Shown here: one piece after another, positions 14,661 to 23,449 of the stretch
Position numbering within the stretch: the first letter of the stretch is position 1
Layout of the letters: every line of letters starts with the position of its first letter
Assembly: GCF_023887685.1 (NCBI RefSeq)
Contig: NZ_JAMWMR010000004.1
Span: 1 to 64,000 of the forward strand
Direction of reading: 5' to 3'
From: Streptomyces macrolidinus
GTDB lineage: Bacteria; Actinomycetota; Actinomycetes; Streptomycetales; Streptomycetaceae
Length of the DNA stretch: 64,000 nt
Translations under genes and position numbers: made by a program
Notes under the pieces: model-generated
Told to the model about the DNA's origin: nothing
The model's input: the letters and a program-made list of their open reading frames with translations, nothing else
The model's database searches: none

Positions 14661-15680
14661 GTGGACGGCGACCGGCGGCGGGCATACATCGGCTCCTTCA
14701 CGGCGGCGGGAGGACGGGGCATCCTCACGGCCGCCGTGGACCCGGACACGGGCGCGCTCACCTTGCTGAGCGCCGTGGACTCGGTGCCCGATCCGTCGTA
14801 CCTCGCGCTCCACGGCGGCATGCTGTACGCGGTCAGCGAGACCGCCGACGGCGCGGTCGCCGCGTACCGTCTCGACGGCGACGCGCCCGAACTCGCCGGT
14901 CCGCCCGCCGCCGTCGGTGGCAGCGGGCCCACGCACTTGAGTGTGCACGCCGGTCACCTCCTGACCGCCAACTACGGTTCCGGCAGCGTCAGCGCCGTCC
15001 CCCTGCGCGGCGACGGCACCCTGGTCGCGGCCGTGCCCGCGGTGTTCCGGCACGAGGGCGCGGGGCCGGTTCCGCAGCGGCAGCAGGGGCCGCACGCTCA
15101 TCAGGTCCAGGCCGACCCGAGCGGCCGGTGGGTCGTCAGCGTCGACCTCGGGACGGACTCCGTCCGCGTGTGCGTACTGGACGGCGGCGCCCTGAGGCCG
15201 CACCACGAGACCCCGTTGCGCCCCGGCTCCGGGCCGCGGCACCTGGCCTTCCATCCGGCCGGGGACCGCGCGTACGTCCTCAACGAACTGGCGCCGACCG
15301 TCACCGTCTGCCGCTGGGACGCCGAGAACGGCGTGCTGCAGCCGGTCGCCGAGACACCGGTGCTGTCCGACGCGCCCCTGGCGGACGCCTACCCGTCGGG
15401 GATCGTGGCCTCGCCCGACGGGCGCTTCGTATGGACCGCGACCCGCGGCCAGGACGTACTGTCCGTGCTCGCCGTCGAGGGCGAGGGGCTGAGACTGGTG
15501 GCCACGGTGCCGTGCAGCGGTGTCTGGCCGCGGGCGCTCACCTGGTCACGGCACTGCCTGTACGTCGCCAACGAGAGGTCCGGGGACGTGACCTGGTTCG
15601 CGGTAAACCCGGAGACGGGTGTGCCGCGACGGGGCGGCTCGGTGCCGGCCCCCGCGGCTTCCTGCGTCGTGCTCGGCTGA
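14661..15680 (+). CDS. Lactonase-family beta-propeller (6-phosphogluconolactonase-like, Pgl type)
   Basis: The 339-residue, seven-bladed propeller protein is of the YbhE/Lactonase type. Typical blades are visible: AYIGSFTAAGGRGILTAAVD, GPTHLSVHAGHLLTANYGSG, GPHAHQVQADPSGRWVVSVD, GPRHLAFHPAGDRAYVLNEL and RALTWSRHCLYVANERSG. The family contains sugar lactonases but many members have unknown substrates. GTG 14661 follows GGAGGGACG. No signal peptide is seen. It stands alone, ending in a strong terminator after 65 bp. Confidence 0.85.
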   Translation: MDGDRRRAYIGSFTAAGGRGILTAAVDPDTGALTLLSAVDSVPDPSYLALHGGMLYAVSETADGAVAAYRLDGDAPELAGPPAAVGGSGPTHLSVHAGHLLTANYGSGSVSAVPLRGDGTLVAAVPAVFRHEGAGPVPQRQQGPHAHQVQADPSGRWVVSVDLGTDSVRVCVLDGGALRPHHETPLRPGSGPRHLAFHPAGDRAYVLNELAPTVTVCRWDAENGVLQPVAETPVLSDAPLADAYPSGIVASPDGRFVWTATRGQDVLSVLAVEGEGLRLVATVPCSGVWPRALTWSRHCLYVANERSGDVTWFAVNPETGVPRRGGSVPAPAASCVVLG

Positions 15681-15681
15681 C

Positions 15682-15738
15682 CGGAAGGCCCGAAGGCGAT
15701 CGGAAGACCCGAAGGCGATCGGAAGGCCCGAGGGCCGG
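15682..15738. repeat. Three tandem 19-bp repeats after the lactonase gene
   Basis: Units at 15682, 15701 and 15720 follow CGGAAGGCCCGAAGGCGAT; the first two differ at one base and the third diverges at its end. They start one base after the stop codon and end before the terminator. No function is apparent. Confidence 0.75.
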
Positions 15739-15744
15739 TACGGC

Positions 15745-15779
15745 GAAGGGCCCGCTCCGTCGAGGGAGCAGGCCCTTTC
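15745..15779 (+). terminator. Rho-independent-like terminator hairpin
   Basis: GAAGGGCCCGCTCC pairs with GGGAGCAGGCCCTTTC across a short loop, with one mismatch, and leads into TTTC. It lies between the lactonase gene and the convergent CbiX-like gene and could end both transcripts. Confidence 0.7.
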
Positions 15780-15826
15780 GGCAGTCAGGACGAGGTCGGT
15801 CCGGACGAGGTCGGTCCGGGCCCGGC

Positions 15827-16750
15827 TCAGCGCGCCTGGGCGCCCTGCGGCTGCTGCGGGGCGATGCCCAGCGCCGTCGTGTACTTGGAGAGTGCCAGCT
15901 TGCCGATGGCAGGGTACGCGCCGAGCGCTTCGGCGGCGGCGCAGTCCGCCTCCTTGGCGGCGGCGTCCAGCAGCTCCGGCTCCAGCTCCGGGCCGATCAG
16001 ATACGGCGCGAGCGCCAGTTGCTGCGAACCCGAGGAACGCAACTGCTCGGCGACGGCCGCGATCGAGCCCTCCTGGTCCAGCGCGGCGGCCATGACCGGC
16101 ACCGCGAGCCGCGCGGCCAGCAGCATGCCGGTGATCCCGGCCGCCTGGACGGCCTCGTCGCCCCCCACGGAGGCGAGGATGATGCCGTCCGCGGCCGTCG
16201 CCACGGTGAACAGGCGGGCCCGGTCGGCGCGGGCGAGACCGGACTCGGACAGCCGGACGTGCAGGGCCTCGGCGAGCAGCGGGTGCGGACCGAGGGCGTC
16301 GGTCAGGTCCGCCGCGACGCGGCTGTCCATGACCGCCTGGCGGATCCGGCGCAGCAGCGCGCTGTCCGGACCGGCCAGCAGCGGCACCACCACGGCGACG
16401 GGCCCGTCGGGCTTCGTGGCCTCCACACCGGCGGCGACAGCCCGCTCATAGCGTGCCGTACGCTCCTCGGCGGCCTGCGCCAGCACGGTGCGCAGCGAGA
16501 CGTACTCGGAGTCGTCCCCGTCCAGATAGCCGATCCGTGCGTCCAGGCCGGGCAGCTCGGAACGCGCGATGCTCATGACCTCCTCGGCCAGGCTGCGCGT
16601 CGCGGCGCTGGGAGTGCCCGGCACCGCGAGGACGAGCGCGGGCGCGCCCTCGGGGGTCGCCAGAGGTTCCGGGCGGCGATGCCGTCCGGGCTGGCGGGGT
16701 CGCGGCATTCGTACAGGCAGGCCGGATGCGGGTCCAGTGGGGGAGCTCAT
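15827..16750 (-). CDS. CbiX/SirB-like sirohydrochlorin chelatase homologue, probably altered active site
   Basis: The 307 residues hold two CbiX-like repeats: ALVLAVPGTPSAATRSLAEE with VAVVVPLLAGPDSALLRRIR, and GIILASVGGDEAVQAAGITG in the second half. Class II chelatases use two histidines, one in the first strand motif (usually HGS or HGT) and one in a GxHxR-like motif. Here these read VPGTP and GPDSAL, so both appear to be missing. The N-terminus is Pro/Arg-rich and probably disordered. It could be a non-catalytic or differently acting member. No cobalamin or sirohaem gene is adjacent. Confidence 0.75.
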   Translation of the reverse strand: MSSPTGPASGLPVRMPRPRQPGRHRRPEPLATPEGAPALVLAVPGTPSAATRSLAEEVMSIARSELPGLDARIGYLDGDDSEYVSLRTVLAQAAEERTARYERAVAAGVEATKPDGPVAVVVPLLAGPDSALLRRIRQAVMDSRVAADLTDALGPHPLLAEALHVRLSESGLARADRARLFTVATAADGIILASVGGDEAVQAAGITGMLLAARLAVPVMAAALDQEGSIAAVAEQLRSSGSQQLALAPYLIGPELEPELLDAAAKEADCAAAEALGAYPAIGKLALSKYTTALGIAPQQPQGAQAR

Positions 16751-16939
16751 GGCGCCGCATGCTACTGGTTTGGTCGGCTTCCCTGTTCAGGGAGGGGGTC
16801 GGCTGAGCGGTATCCGTCCGATTTTGTCTGATGAGTTACGTTCAGATGAGAACTGATCGTTACGATCGGACTCTTCGGCGTCTCTCAACGGCTGGTCCGC
16901 CGGTACGGATTGTCGGTGCGGGCCACTAGAGTGCGCGAC

Positions 16940-17617
16940 GTGGCACGACGACCGTTGCATGAACTTGTAGAGGCCGGCTGGGCGAAGGCTCTGGAGCCGG
17001 TGGCCGAGCGCATCACGGGCATGGGGGACTTCCTCCGTGCCGAGGTGGCGGCCGGCCGGACGTATCTCCCGGCGGGAGCGAACGTCCTGCGGGCGTTCCA
17101 GCAGCCCTTCGACGACGTACGCGTCCTGATCGTGGGTCAGGACCCCTATCCGACGCCGGGCATGGCGATCGGCTTGAGCTTCGCGGTCGCGCCGGAGGTG
17201 AGATCGCTGCCGGGCAGCCTGGAGAACATCTACCGGGAGATGAACACCGACCTCGGCCTGCCCCGGCCCTCCAACGGCGATCTGACGCCGTGGACCCAGC
17301 AGGGCGTGCTGCTGCTGAACAGGGCGCTGACCACGGCCCCGCGCAAGCCGGGCGCCCACCGGGGCAAGGGCTGGGAGGAGGTCACCGAGCAGGCCATCCG
17401 CGCACTGGCCGCGCGCGGGCGGCCGTTGGTCTCGATCCTGTGGGGGCGGGACGCGCGCAATCTGCGCCCGCTGCTCGGGGAGTATCCGGCGATCGAGTCG
17501 GCGCATCCGTCGCCGATGTCGGCGGACCGGGGCTTCTTCGGCTCGCGCCCGTTCAGCCGCGCCAACGACCTCCTGGTGCGGCAGGGCGCCCAGCCGGTGG
17601 ACTGGCAACTGCCGTAG
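16940..17617 (+). CDS. ung: Uracil-DNA glycosylase, family 1
   Basis: The enzyme removes uracil from DNA to start base excision repair. It has 225 residues from GTG 16940 ([18 protein letters not shown]), the start matching family alignments; GTG 16916 or 16931 is possible. Motif A is GQDPYPTPG with the catalytic Asp at about residue 68. The uracil pocket (GLSFAV), LLLNRALTT and the loop [19 protein letters not shown] carry the catalytic His. Proline replaces the His of E. coli GQDPYH, common in actinobacterial enzymes. It is a single-gene unit. Confidence 0.95.
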   Translation: MARRPLHELVEAGWAKALEPVAERITGMGDFLRAEVAAGRTYLPAGANVLRAFQQPFDDVRVLIVGQDPYPTPGMAIGLSFAVAPEVRSLPGSLENIYREMNTDLGLPRPSNGDLTPWTQQGVLLLNRALTTAPRKPGAHRGKGWEEVTEQAIRALAARGRPLVSILWGRDARNLRPLLGEYPAIESAHPSPMSADRGFFGSRPFSRANDLLVRQGAQPVDWQLP

Positions 17618-17636
17618 CCCACGCAGGGAGCGGCCC

Positions 17637-18449
17637 CTACGCGACCAGACGGCGCGTCAGCGTCATCAGGCGCTCACGGGCCTCGGGGTCGTAGGCCTGG
17701 TCATGGGCGCGTGCGTCCGTGAACCGGTCGAAGTAGCGGCCGGTGGTGGTGGCGAGTTCCGGGTCGAGGAGCAGCCGCACCGTCGGTCGGACGCCCTCGT
17801 CCACGCCGGTGACGGGGGTGAGGCCGTACGCGCGGACACCGTCGGTGTCCATCAGGTGCGCCGGGTGGAGGGCGTTCACCGTGACTCCGCTGCCGTCCAG
17901 TTCGGCCGCCCACTCGAAGGTCGCCATGATCAGGGCCAGCTTGCTTCGGCAGTAGGCGCGCAGGCCCTCGTAGTCACGCTCCAGCATGACGTCGTCGAAG
18001 TCGATCGCCTCCTGCCCGATCGAGGCGACGTTGACCACGCGGGCGGGAGCCGAGGCGGTGAGCAGGGGCAGCAGGTCGCGGGTCAGGGCGTACGGGGCGA
18101 GGTGGTTCACGGCGAAGCGGAGTTCATGGCCCTGACGGCTCAGCTCGCGGGTGAGCGGTTCGGCACCGCCGCCCGCCACGGCGTTGTTGATCAGACCGTC
18201 GAGGCGCGTCTCCGCCGCGCGGATACGGTCGGCCATCGCGTGCACCTGGTCCAGGTCGGACAGGTCGGCGAGATACGTACGAACGGTGGTGTCGGGGCCG
18301 GCGGCCCGCGCTTCCTCGGCCACGGCGTCCAGGCGAGCGCGGTCCCGGCCGTGCAGGAGTACGGTGCCGCCGCGCGCGGCCAGGTCGAGTGCGAGGGCGC
18401 GGCCCATGCCCTGGGTGGCGCCGGTGATCAATGTGGTGCGAGTGGTCAT
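17637..18449 (-). CDS. Short-chain dehydrogenase/reductase (SDR)
   Basis: This NAD(P)-dependent oxidoreductase has 270 residues. The cofactor motif TLITGATQGMGRALALDLA (residues 6-24) and LLHGRDRARLD favour NADP(H). The catalytic set is NNA in GLINNAVAGG, Ser in VVNVASIGQ, and YCRSKLAL (YxxxK, about residue 166). The long C-terminal region with DPELATTTGRYFDRF resembles the retinol-dehydrogenase-like SDRs. The substrate is unknown. It runs convergently to ung and is separated from the upstream methyltransferase by a strong hairpin. Confidence 0.9.
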   Translation of the reverse strand: MTTRTTLITGATQGMGRALALDLAARGGTVLLHGRDRARLDAVAEEARAAGPDTTVRTYLADLSDLDQVHAMADRIRAAETRLDGLINNAVAGGGAEPLTRELSRQGHELRFAVNHLAPYALTRDLLPLLTASAPARVVNVASIGQEAIDFDDVMLERDYEGLRAYCRSKLALIMATFEWAAELDGSGVTVNALHPAHLMDTDGVRAYGLTPVTGVDEGVRPTVRLLLDPELATTTGRYFDRFTDARAHDQAYDPEARERLMTLTRRLVA

Positions 18450-18491
18450 GCCGTTGACCTTCGCAGTGACCGACGAGGGGCGGGAGTGCGC

Positions 18492-18524
18492 GGTGAGCCT
18501 GGTGTTGCCACCACCAGGCTCACC
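18492..18524 (-). terminator. Perfect 13-bp hairpin after the DUF574 methyltransferase gene
   Basis: GGTGAGCCTGGTG (18492-18504) pairs exactly with 18512-18524 across a 7-base loop. It sits 10 bp beyond the stop of the methyltransferase gene and 43 bp before the SDR start. No T-run follows, which is usual for Streptomyces terminators. Confidence 0.75.
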
Positions 18525-18533
18525 GATCCGGGC

Positions 18534-19346
18534 TCAACTCTTGCGGCCCACACCGCCGAACATGGCGACCTCGGGCAGCGCGACGTCGGTACTGTCGGGA
18601 TGCCAGCGGTTGCAGGAGACCACGCCGGGCTTCAGAAGCTCCAGCCCGTCGAAGAACCGGGTGACGGAACCGGGCGTGCGCTGGGTCAGTTTCGGCGTGC
18701 CGTGCTCGTTCCAGAACGCCACCGCGGCGTCGACGTCGGGCATGTCCGGCCGCGTGACCGTGTGCGAGAGGACGAGGAAGCTGCCCTGCGGCAAGCGGTC
18801 CATGAAGCGCCGCACGATCTCGTACGCCTCCTGGTCGTCCTCGACGAAGATGACGACGCCGAGGAGCATCAGCGCCACCGGGCGGCTCAAGTCGAGGGTG
18901 CGCGAGGCCTGTTCGAGGATGGAGTCGACGTTGCGCAGATCCTCGTCGAGGTAGTCGGTGCGGCCCTCGGGGCTGCTGCGGAGCAGGGCCGCGGCGTGGG
19001 CGAGGACGATCGGGTCGTTGTCCACGTAGACGACGCGGGACTCGGGCGCGACATGCTGCGCGACCTGGTGTGTGTTGTCCGCGGTGGGCAGGCCCGTGCC
19101 GACATCGAGGAACTGCCGTATGCCCTGCTCGCCCGCGAGATGCCGCACGGCCCGCCCGAGGAACTGCCGGTCCGCCAGGGCGTAGTCACCGATTCCCGGG
19201 TGCAGTCGGCGGATCTGGTCCCCCGCCTGCCGGTCGACCTCGTAGTTGTCCTTGCCGCCCAGCCAGTAGTTCCAGATACGGGCGGTGTGCGGCTGGTTCG
19301 TCTTGATCCTCTTGCTCAGCTCGCCGAAGGCGGGGCTGTCGGTCAC
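18534..19346 (-). CDS. DUF574 (Methyltransf_19) SAM-dependent methyltransferase
   Basis: This 270-residue protein belongs to an actinobacterial methyltransferase family that is greatly expanded in Streptomyces. It begins with the family signature RIWNYWLGGKDNYEVDR (about 24-40). The SAM-binding motif is QFLDVGTGLPTADNTHQVA (about 77-95), followed by RVVYVDNDPIVLAHA. GTG 19346 follows GGAGGGCATCAC, a good ribosome site. Substrates are unknown; these genes are often single and near regulatory loci. A 13-bp hairpin ends the transcript. Confidence 0.9.
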   Translation of the reverse strand: MTDSPAFGELSKRIKTNQPHTARIWNYWLGGKDNYEVDRQAGDQIRRLHPGIGDYALADRQFLGRAVRHLAGEQGIRQFLDVGTGLPTADNTHQVAQHVAPESRVVYVDNDPIVLAHAAALLRSSPEGRTDYLDEDLRNVDSILEQASRTLDLSRPVALMLLGVVIFVEDDQEAYEIVRRFMDRLPQGSFLVLSHTVTRPDMPDVDAAVAFWNEHGTPKLTQRTPGSVTRFFDGLELLKPGVVSCNRWHPDSTDVALPEVAMFGGVGRKS

Positions 19347-19451
19347 GTGATGCCCTCCAGGTCGGACCGGTGATCAGTCAACCGGCACTCGGTCAACTGG
19401 CAATCTAATACCAGGAGTTGGGGAGAGCGGTGGGATCGTTCGGCAGGGCGG

Positions 19452-20537
19452 TCATGCGATCACCGCCGCCCGTACGCACAGCACGTCCGGCAGATGGGCA
19501 GCGAGCCGCTGCCAACTGTCGCCGTCGTCCGCCGACGCGTACACCTCGCCGTTGCGATTGCCGAAGTACACGCCCGCCGGGTCCGCGTCGTCCGTGCACA
19601 GGGCGTCGCGCAGCACCGTGCCGTAGTGGTCCTCGTCGGGCAGCCCCGCCGTGAGCGGCTCCCAGCTCTTGCCCGCGTCCGCCGTGCGGAAGACACGGCA
19701 GCGGCGGCCTGCCGGGACACGGTCCGAGTCCGCGTTGATCGGGAAGACGTACGCCGTGTCCCCGCGACGGGGATGGGCGGCAGCGGCGAACCCGAACGTC
19801 GACGGCAGCCCCGCGCCGATGTCCGTCCAGTGGGCACCCGCGTCATCGCTGCGGTACACCCCCCAGTGGTTCTGCAGATACAGCCGGTCCGGCGTCGCCG
19901 CGTCCTGCGCGACCTTGTGCACGCACTGGCCGAACTCCGGGTTCGGATCGGGCAGGAACACTGCCGAGACACCGGAGTTGGACGGTTCCCAGCTCGCCCC
20001 GCCGTCCCGCGTGCGGAACACCCCGGCCGTCGACACCGCGACCGTCACGGCCTGCGGATCCCGCCGGTCGGTGAGCACGGTGTGCAGACCCTCACCGCCA
20101 CCGCCGGGCACCCACTGGGCGCGCGTCGGGTGCTCCCACAGCGGGCGGACGAGGCGGAAGCTCTCGCCCCGGTCCTCCGAGCGGTACAGCGCGGCCGGTT
20201 CCGTGCCCGCGTACACCACGTCCGGCTCGGCGCTCGCCGGATGGAGCTGCCACACGCGCTCCAGCGAGGCACCCGTGTCCTTCGGGAACCGGACGGCGGG
20301 CCGCTCGGGCTCGGTCCAGGTACGCCCGAGATCGTCGGAGTGGAAGACCGACGGCCCCCAGTGCGCGCTGTCCCCTCCGGCCAGCAGCCGGGGGGTGCCC
20401 GCGCGGGTGTCGATCGAGACCGAGTAGACGGCCTGCGCGTTGAAGCAGGGGCTCTCGTCGAACGTCCAGACATCGCCCCGTCGCCGCCCGATGAACAGCC
20501 CTTTGCGTGTGCCCACGGTGAGTAGTACGTCGGTCAT
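19452..20537 (-). CDS. Exo-alpha-sialidase/YCF48-like Asp-box beta-propeller protein
   Basis: About 361 residues contain repeated Asp-box motifs: SDDLGRTW, SEDRGESF, TRDGGASW, SDDAGAHW, TADAGKSW and SADDGDSW, one per blade, which marks a six-bladed propeller. The first strand LLTVGTRKGLFIG is typical of actinobacterial 'WD40/YVTN glycosyl hydrolase' proteins. It has no signal peptide and no obvious sialidase arginine triad, so enzymatic activity is doubtful. ATG 20537 is preceded by GGGAGGAA. Function is unknown; it may be a cytosolic scaffold or hydrolase. Confidence 0.8.
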   Translation of the reverse strand: MTDVLLTVGTRKGLFIGRRRGDVWTFDESPCFNAQAVYSVSIDTRAGTPRLLAGGDSAHWGPSVFHSDDLGRTWTEPERPAVRFPKDTGASLERVWQLHPASAEPDVVYAGTEPAALYRSEDRGESFRLVRPLWEHPTRAQWVPGGGGEGLHTVLTDRRDPQAVTVAVSTAGVFRTRDGGASWEPSNSGVSAVFLPDPNPEFGQCVHKVAQDAATPDRLYLQNHWGVYRSDDAGAHWTDIGAGLPSTFGFAAAAHPRRGDTAYVFPINADSDRVPAGRRCRVFRTADAGKSWEPLTAGLPDEDHYGTVLRDALCTDDADPAGVYFGNRNGEVYASADDGDSWQRLAAHLPDVLCVRAAVIA

Positions 20538-20816
20538 GCCGATTCCTCCCGAAGCGCCATTGTTCCAGCACCGGTCAGTGTGCACCCCACCACTGACAGT
20601 GACCGTCGGGCGCCTGCTCCCCGCAGGTCAGAGCCCGTGTCGCGGGAGATGGAGCGCGGGGCGCGTCCCCGAGGCGGGGCGGTTCTGCGTCCGGTCGAAG
20701 GGGCGCGGAACGCGGACTAGCGTGGAGTCAGCGCCCCCGTGCGCGCGCCGAGCGCCCCCTCGCGCCGTCGAGCCCGTCGAGCGCCCGTCGAGTCGCCCTC
20801 CTCGACCGCCTGTCGA

Positions 20817-20833
20817 ATACCCCCCGGGGTAAT
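20817..20833. promoter_or_regulatory. CsoR/CstR-type operator 1
   Basis: ATACCCCCCGGGGTAAT is a near-perfect palindrome with G-tracts, the form bound by CsoR/CstR repressors. It is the first of two sites 34 bp apart upstream of the MBL-rhodanese gene, and matches the site before the repressor gene. In the rest of the 358-bp gap (20538-20895) I see nothing else beyond GC-rich sequence. Confidence 0.8.
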
Positions 20834-20850
20834 CGTGCTAGCCTTCTCAT

Positions 20851-20867
20851 ATACCCCAGGGGGTAAT
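20851..20867. promoter_or_regulatory. CsoR/CstR-type operator 2
   Basis: ATACCCCAGGGGGTAAT lies 28 bp before the GTG of the MBL-rhodanese gene. It overlaps a TCATATACC stretch that could be the -10 region, so binding would block transcription. The ribosome site GGAAGGGAGC follows. Confidence 0.8.
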
Positions 20868-20895
20868 TCAGAGGATCAGAGGAAGGGAGCGTCCG

Positions 20896-22281
20896 GTGTT
20901 CTTCGTCGACACCCTCGAGCTGCCGGGGCTCGGCAACCGCAGCTATCTGGCAGGCGGCGCGCACACGGCCGTGGCCGTCGATCCGCCCCGGGACATCGAC
21001 CAGGTCATCGCCGCGGCAGCGCGCCGCGGTGTGCGGATCTCACATGTGGTCGAGACACATGTGCACAACGACTATGTCTCCGGTGGGCTGGAACTCGCCC
21101 GTGTCACCGGCGCCACCTATCTGGTCCCGGCCGCCGCACACGTCTCGTTCGAGCGTACGCCCGTGCACGACGGCGACACGGCGGAGATCGACGCGGGCCT
21201 GACGCTGCGCGCGCTGGCCACCCCCGGACACACCCCGCACCACACCTCCTACGTCCTGGAGGACTCCGGCACGGCCGTGGCGGCCTTCACCGGAGGTTCC
21301 CTGCTCATCGGCACGGTCGGCCGCCCCGATCTGGTCGAGCCCCGGCTGACCGAGCGGCTCGCCCGCGCCCAGCACGCCTCCGCCCACCGACTGGCCACCG
21401 AACTCGCCGACGACACCCCGGTCCTGCCCACACACGGCTTCGGCAGCTTCTGCTCCTCGGCCCAGGCCGCCGGAACGTCCACCACCATCGGCAGGGAGAA
21501 GGAGGTCAACGACGCCCTCGTACGGGATGTCGACGCCTTCGTCGCCGACCTGCTGGCCGGGCTGGAGGACATACCCGCCTACTACGCGCACATGGGCCCG
21601 GTCAACGCCGCCGGTCCCGCGCCCATCGACCTGACCCCGCCCGCGCTCGCCGACGCCGAGGGCATCGCCGCGCGCCTGGCCGCGGGGGAGTGGGTGGTGG
21701 ACCTGCGCAGCCGTGTCGCGTTCGCGGAGGGGCACCTGGCGGGCTCGTACAACTTCGACGCCGACGGGCAGCTCGCCACCTATCTGGCCTGGCTGATCCC
21801 CTGGGGCAAGCCCGTCACCCTGCTCGCCGCGTCGCCCGAGCAGCTCTCGGCCGCGCAGCGCGAGCTGGCCCGCGTCGGCATCGACCGCCCGGCCGCCGCG
21901 GCCGTCGGCGGACCCGCCTCCTGGATACGCGCGGGCGAGCAGCCGGCCTCCTTCCGCCGGGCCACGTTCGCCGACCTCGCGGACCGGTACGCCGACGGCG
22001 AGGTGGTCGTCCTGGACGTCCGCCGCGACTCCGAACGAGCCGACGGCCGGGTCGAGGGATCGGTGCACATCCCGATCCACACCCTGCACCGCCGCCTCGA
22101 CGAGATACCCGCGGGCGAGGTCTGGGTGCACTGCGCGGGCGGCATGCGCGCCGCGATCGCCGCGTCCCTGCTCGACGCCGCGGGCCGTGATGTCGTCGCG
22201 GTCGACGACGGGTTCGAGTCGGCGGTGACGGCCGGTCTCACCACGCGCGGGAGCCGAGGCGACGGCGGTCCGGCCGCGTGA
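20896..22281 (+). CDS. MBL-fold hydrolase with two rhodanese domains (persulfide dioxygenase-like)
   Basis: The 461 residues contain an N-terminal metallo-beta-lactamase domain of the glyoxalase II/ETHE1 class: THVHNDYVSG (residues 54-63) with metal ligands His55, His57 and Asp59, TPGHTPHHTSYV, and THGFGSFC. Two rhodanese-like domains follow; the first lacks a catalytic Cys (LLAASPEQ), the second has VHCAGGMRA with Cys about 413. This architecture (CstB/BlH type) oxidises glutathione- or thiol-persulfide to sulfite and handles sulfane sulfur. It heads an operon with a TauE exporter under CstR-type operators, matching sulfide detoxification. GTG 20896 follows GGAAGGGAGC. Confidence 0.9.
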   Translation: MFFVDTLELPGLGNRSYLAGGAHTAVAVDPPRDIDQVIAAAARRGVRISHVVETHVHNDYVSGGLELARVTGATYLVPAAAHVSFERTPVHDGDTAEIDAGLTLRALATPGHTPHHTSYVLEDSGTAVAAFTGGSLLIGTVGRPDLVEPRLTERLARAQHASAHRLATELADDTPVLPTHGFGSFCSSAQAAGTSTTIGREKEVNDALVRDVDAFVADLLAGLEDIPAYYAHMGPVNAAGPAPIDLTPPALADAEGIAARLAAGEWVVDLRSRVAFAEGHLAGSYNFDADGQLATYLAWLIPWGKPVTLLAASPEQLSAAQRELARVGIDRPAAAAVGGPASWIRAGEQPASFRRATFADLADRYADGEVVVLDVRRDSERADGRVEGSVHIPIHTLHRRLDEIPAGEVWVHCAGGMRAAIAASLLDAAGRDVVAVDDGFESAVTAGLTTRGSRGDGGPAA

Positions 22282-23024
22282 CCACTCTGTTCATCGCTCT
22301 CGTCGCCGGTGCCCTCGTCGGACTGGCCCTCGGCGCGCTCGGCGGCGGTGGAAGCGTCCTGGCCGTCCCCGTCCTGATCCATGTACTCGGCTTCACCCCG
22401 GTCGCGGCCACCACCGCGAGCCTGCTCATCGTGACCGCGACGTCGGTGACCGCCCTGATCGCCCACGCCCGCGAGGAGAACGTGAGCTGGCGGACCGGAA
22501 GCCTGTTCGCCGCCGCGGGCATCATCCCGGCCATGCTCACCGGAGTGCTGGCCGCCCGGGTGCCCGACGCCGTTCTGACCGGCGCCTTCGCCGTCATCGC
22601 GCTGGTGGCCGCGCTGCGCATGCTGAGGCCCGCGGCCGTGGTCGACGGCGAGCGCGAGATACGGATGGCACCGGCCGCCGCTGCCGGAGCGGGACTCGGC
22701 GCGGTCACCGGCTTCCTCGGTGTCGGCGGCGGCTTCCTCGCCGTACCCGCGCTGGTGGGCGTCCTCGGCCTCAAGATGCGGCTCGCGGTGGGCACCAGCC
22801 TGCTGGTCATCACGATCAACTCGCTGGCCGCGCTCGCGGCGCGCACGGGGACGGCCCACGGGCTCGACTGGTCGGTCATCGCCCCCTTCGCCGGGGCGGC
22901 CGTCCTGGGCGCCTGGGACGGCAAGCGGCTCGCCGCACGCCTGTCCGGCGGCCTCTTGCAGCGGGTCTTCGCGGTCCTGCTGCTGGCCGTGGCGCTCTTC
23001 ATGTTGGTCGGCGTGATCATCTGA
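22278..23024 (+). CDS. TauE/SafE (TSUP) family sulfite/sulfur-anion exporter
   Basis: This 248-residue membrane protein has about eight helices in two repeats, each opening with a glycine motif: GALGGGGSVLAVPVL (about 16-30) and GFLGVGGGFLAVPALVGVLG (about 146-165). TSUP proteins move sulfite, thiosulfate or sulfoacetate. The GTG overlaps the stop of the MBL-rhodanese gene (GTGA), so the two are translated together. It probably removes the sulfite or thiosulfate that the upstream enzyme makes. Confidence 0.9.
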   Translation: MTTLFIALVAGALVGLALGALGGGGSVLAVPVLIHVLGFTPVAATTASLLIVTATSVTALIAHAREENVSWRTGSLFAAAGIIPAMLTGVLAARVPDAVLTGAFAVIALVAALRMLRPAAVVDGEREIRMAPAAAAGAGLGAVTGFLGVGGGFLAVPALVGVLGLKMRLAVGTSLLVITINSLAALAARTGTAHGLDWSVIAPFAGAAVLGAWDGKRLAARLSGGLLQRVFAVLLLAVALFMLVGVII

Positions 23025-23100
23025 GCACGGCGGCCTCCGGGCGGTGAGGCCGGACATCGGTGTCATCCTTGGTAGTCGCACACGTCCCCAGGCGAGGTAG

Positions 23101-23117
23101 ATTACCCCCAGGGGTAT
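23101..23117. promoter_or_regulatory. CsoR/CstR-type operator 3
   Basis: ATTACCCCCAGGGGTAT is the same 17-bp palindrome type as the two operators at 20.8 kb. It sits 17 bp before the GTG of the repressor gene, which implies autoregulation. The ribosome site TAGGAGTG follows it directly. Confidence 0.8.
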
Positions 23118-23124
23118 TTCTTAG

Positions 23125-23421
<297 letters not shown>

Positions 23422-23449
23422 GAACGCGGCTGTGAGAAGGGGGCCTCGC

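Noticed and set aside
16940-17617. Altered uracil-DNA glycosylase motif GQDPYP instead of GQDPYH
   Set aside because: The proline form is usual in actinobacterial Ung proteins and the catalytic Asp and HPSP loop are intact, so it is not a defect.
19452-20537. True sialidase
   Set aside because: Asp-boxes are present but no arginine triad or catalytic Tyr/Glu set could be identified, so only the fold is claimed.
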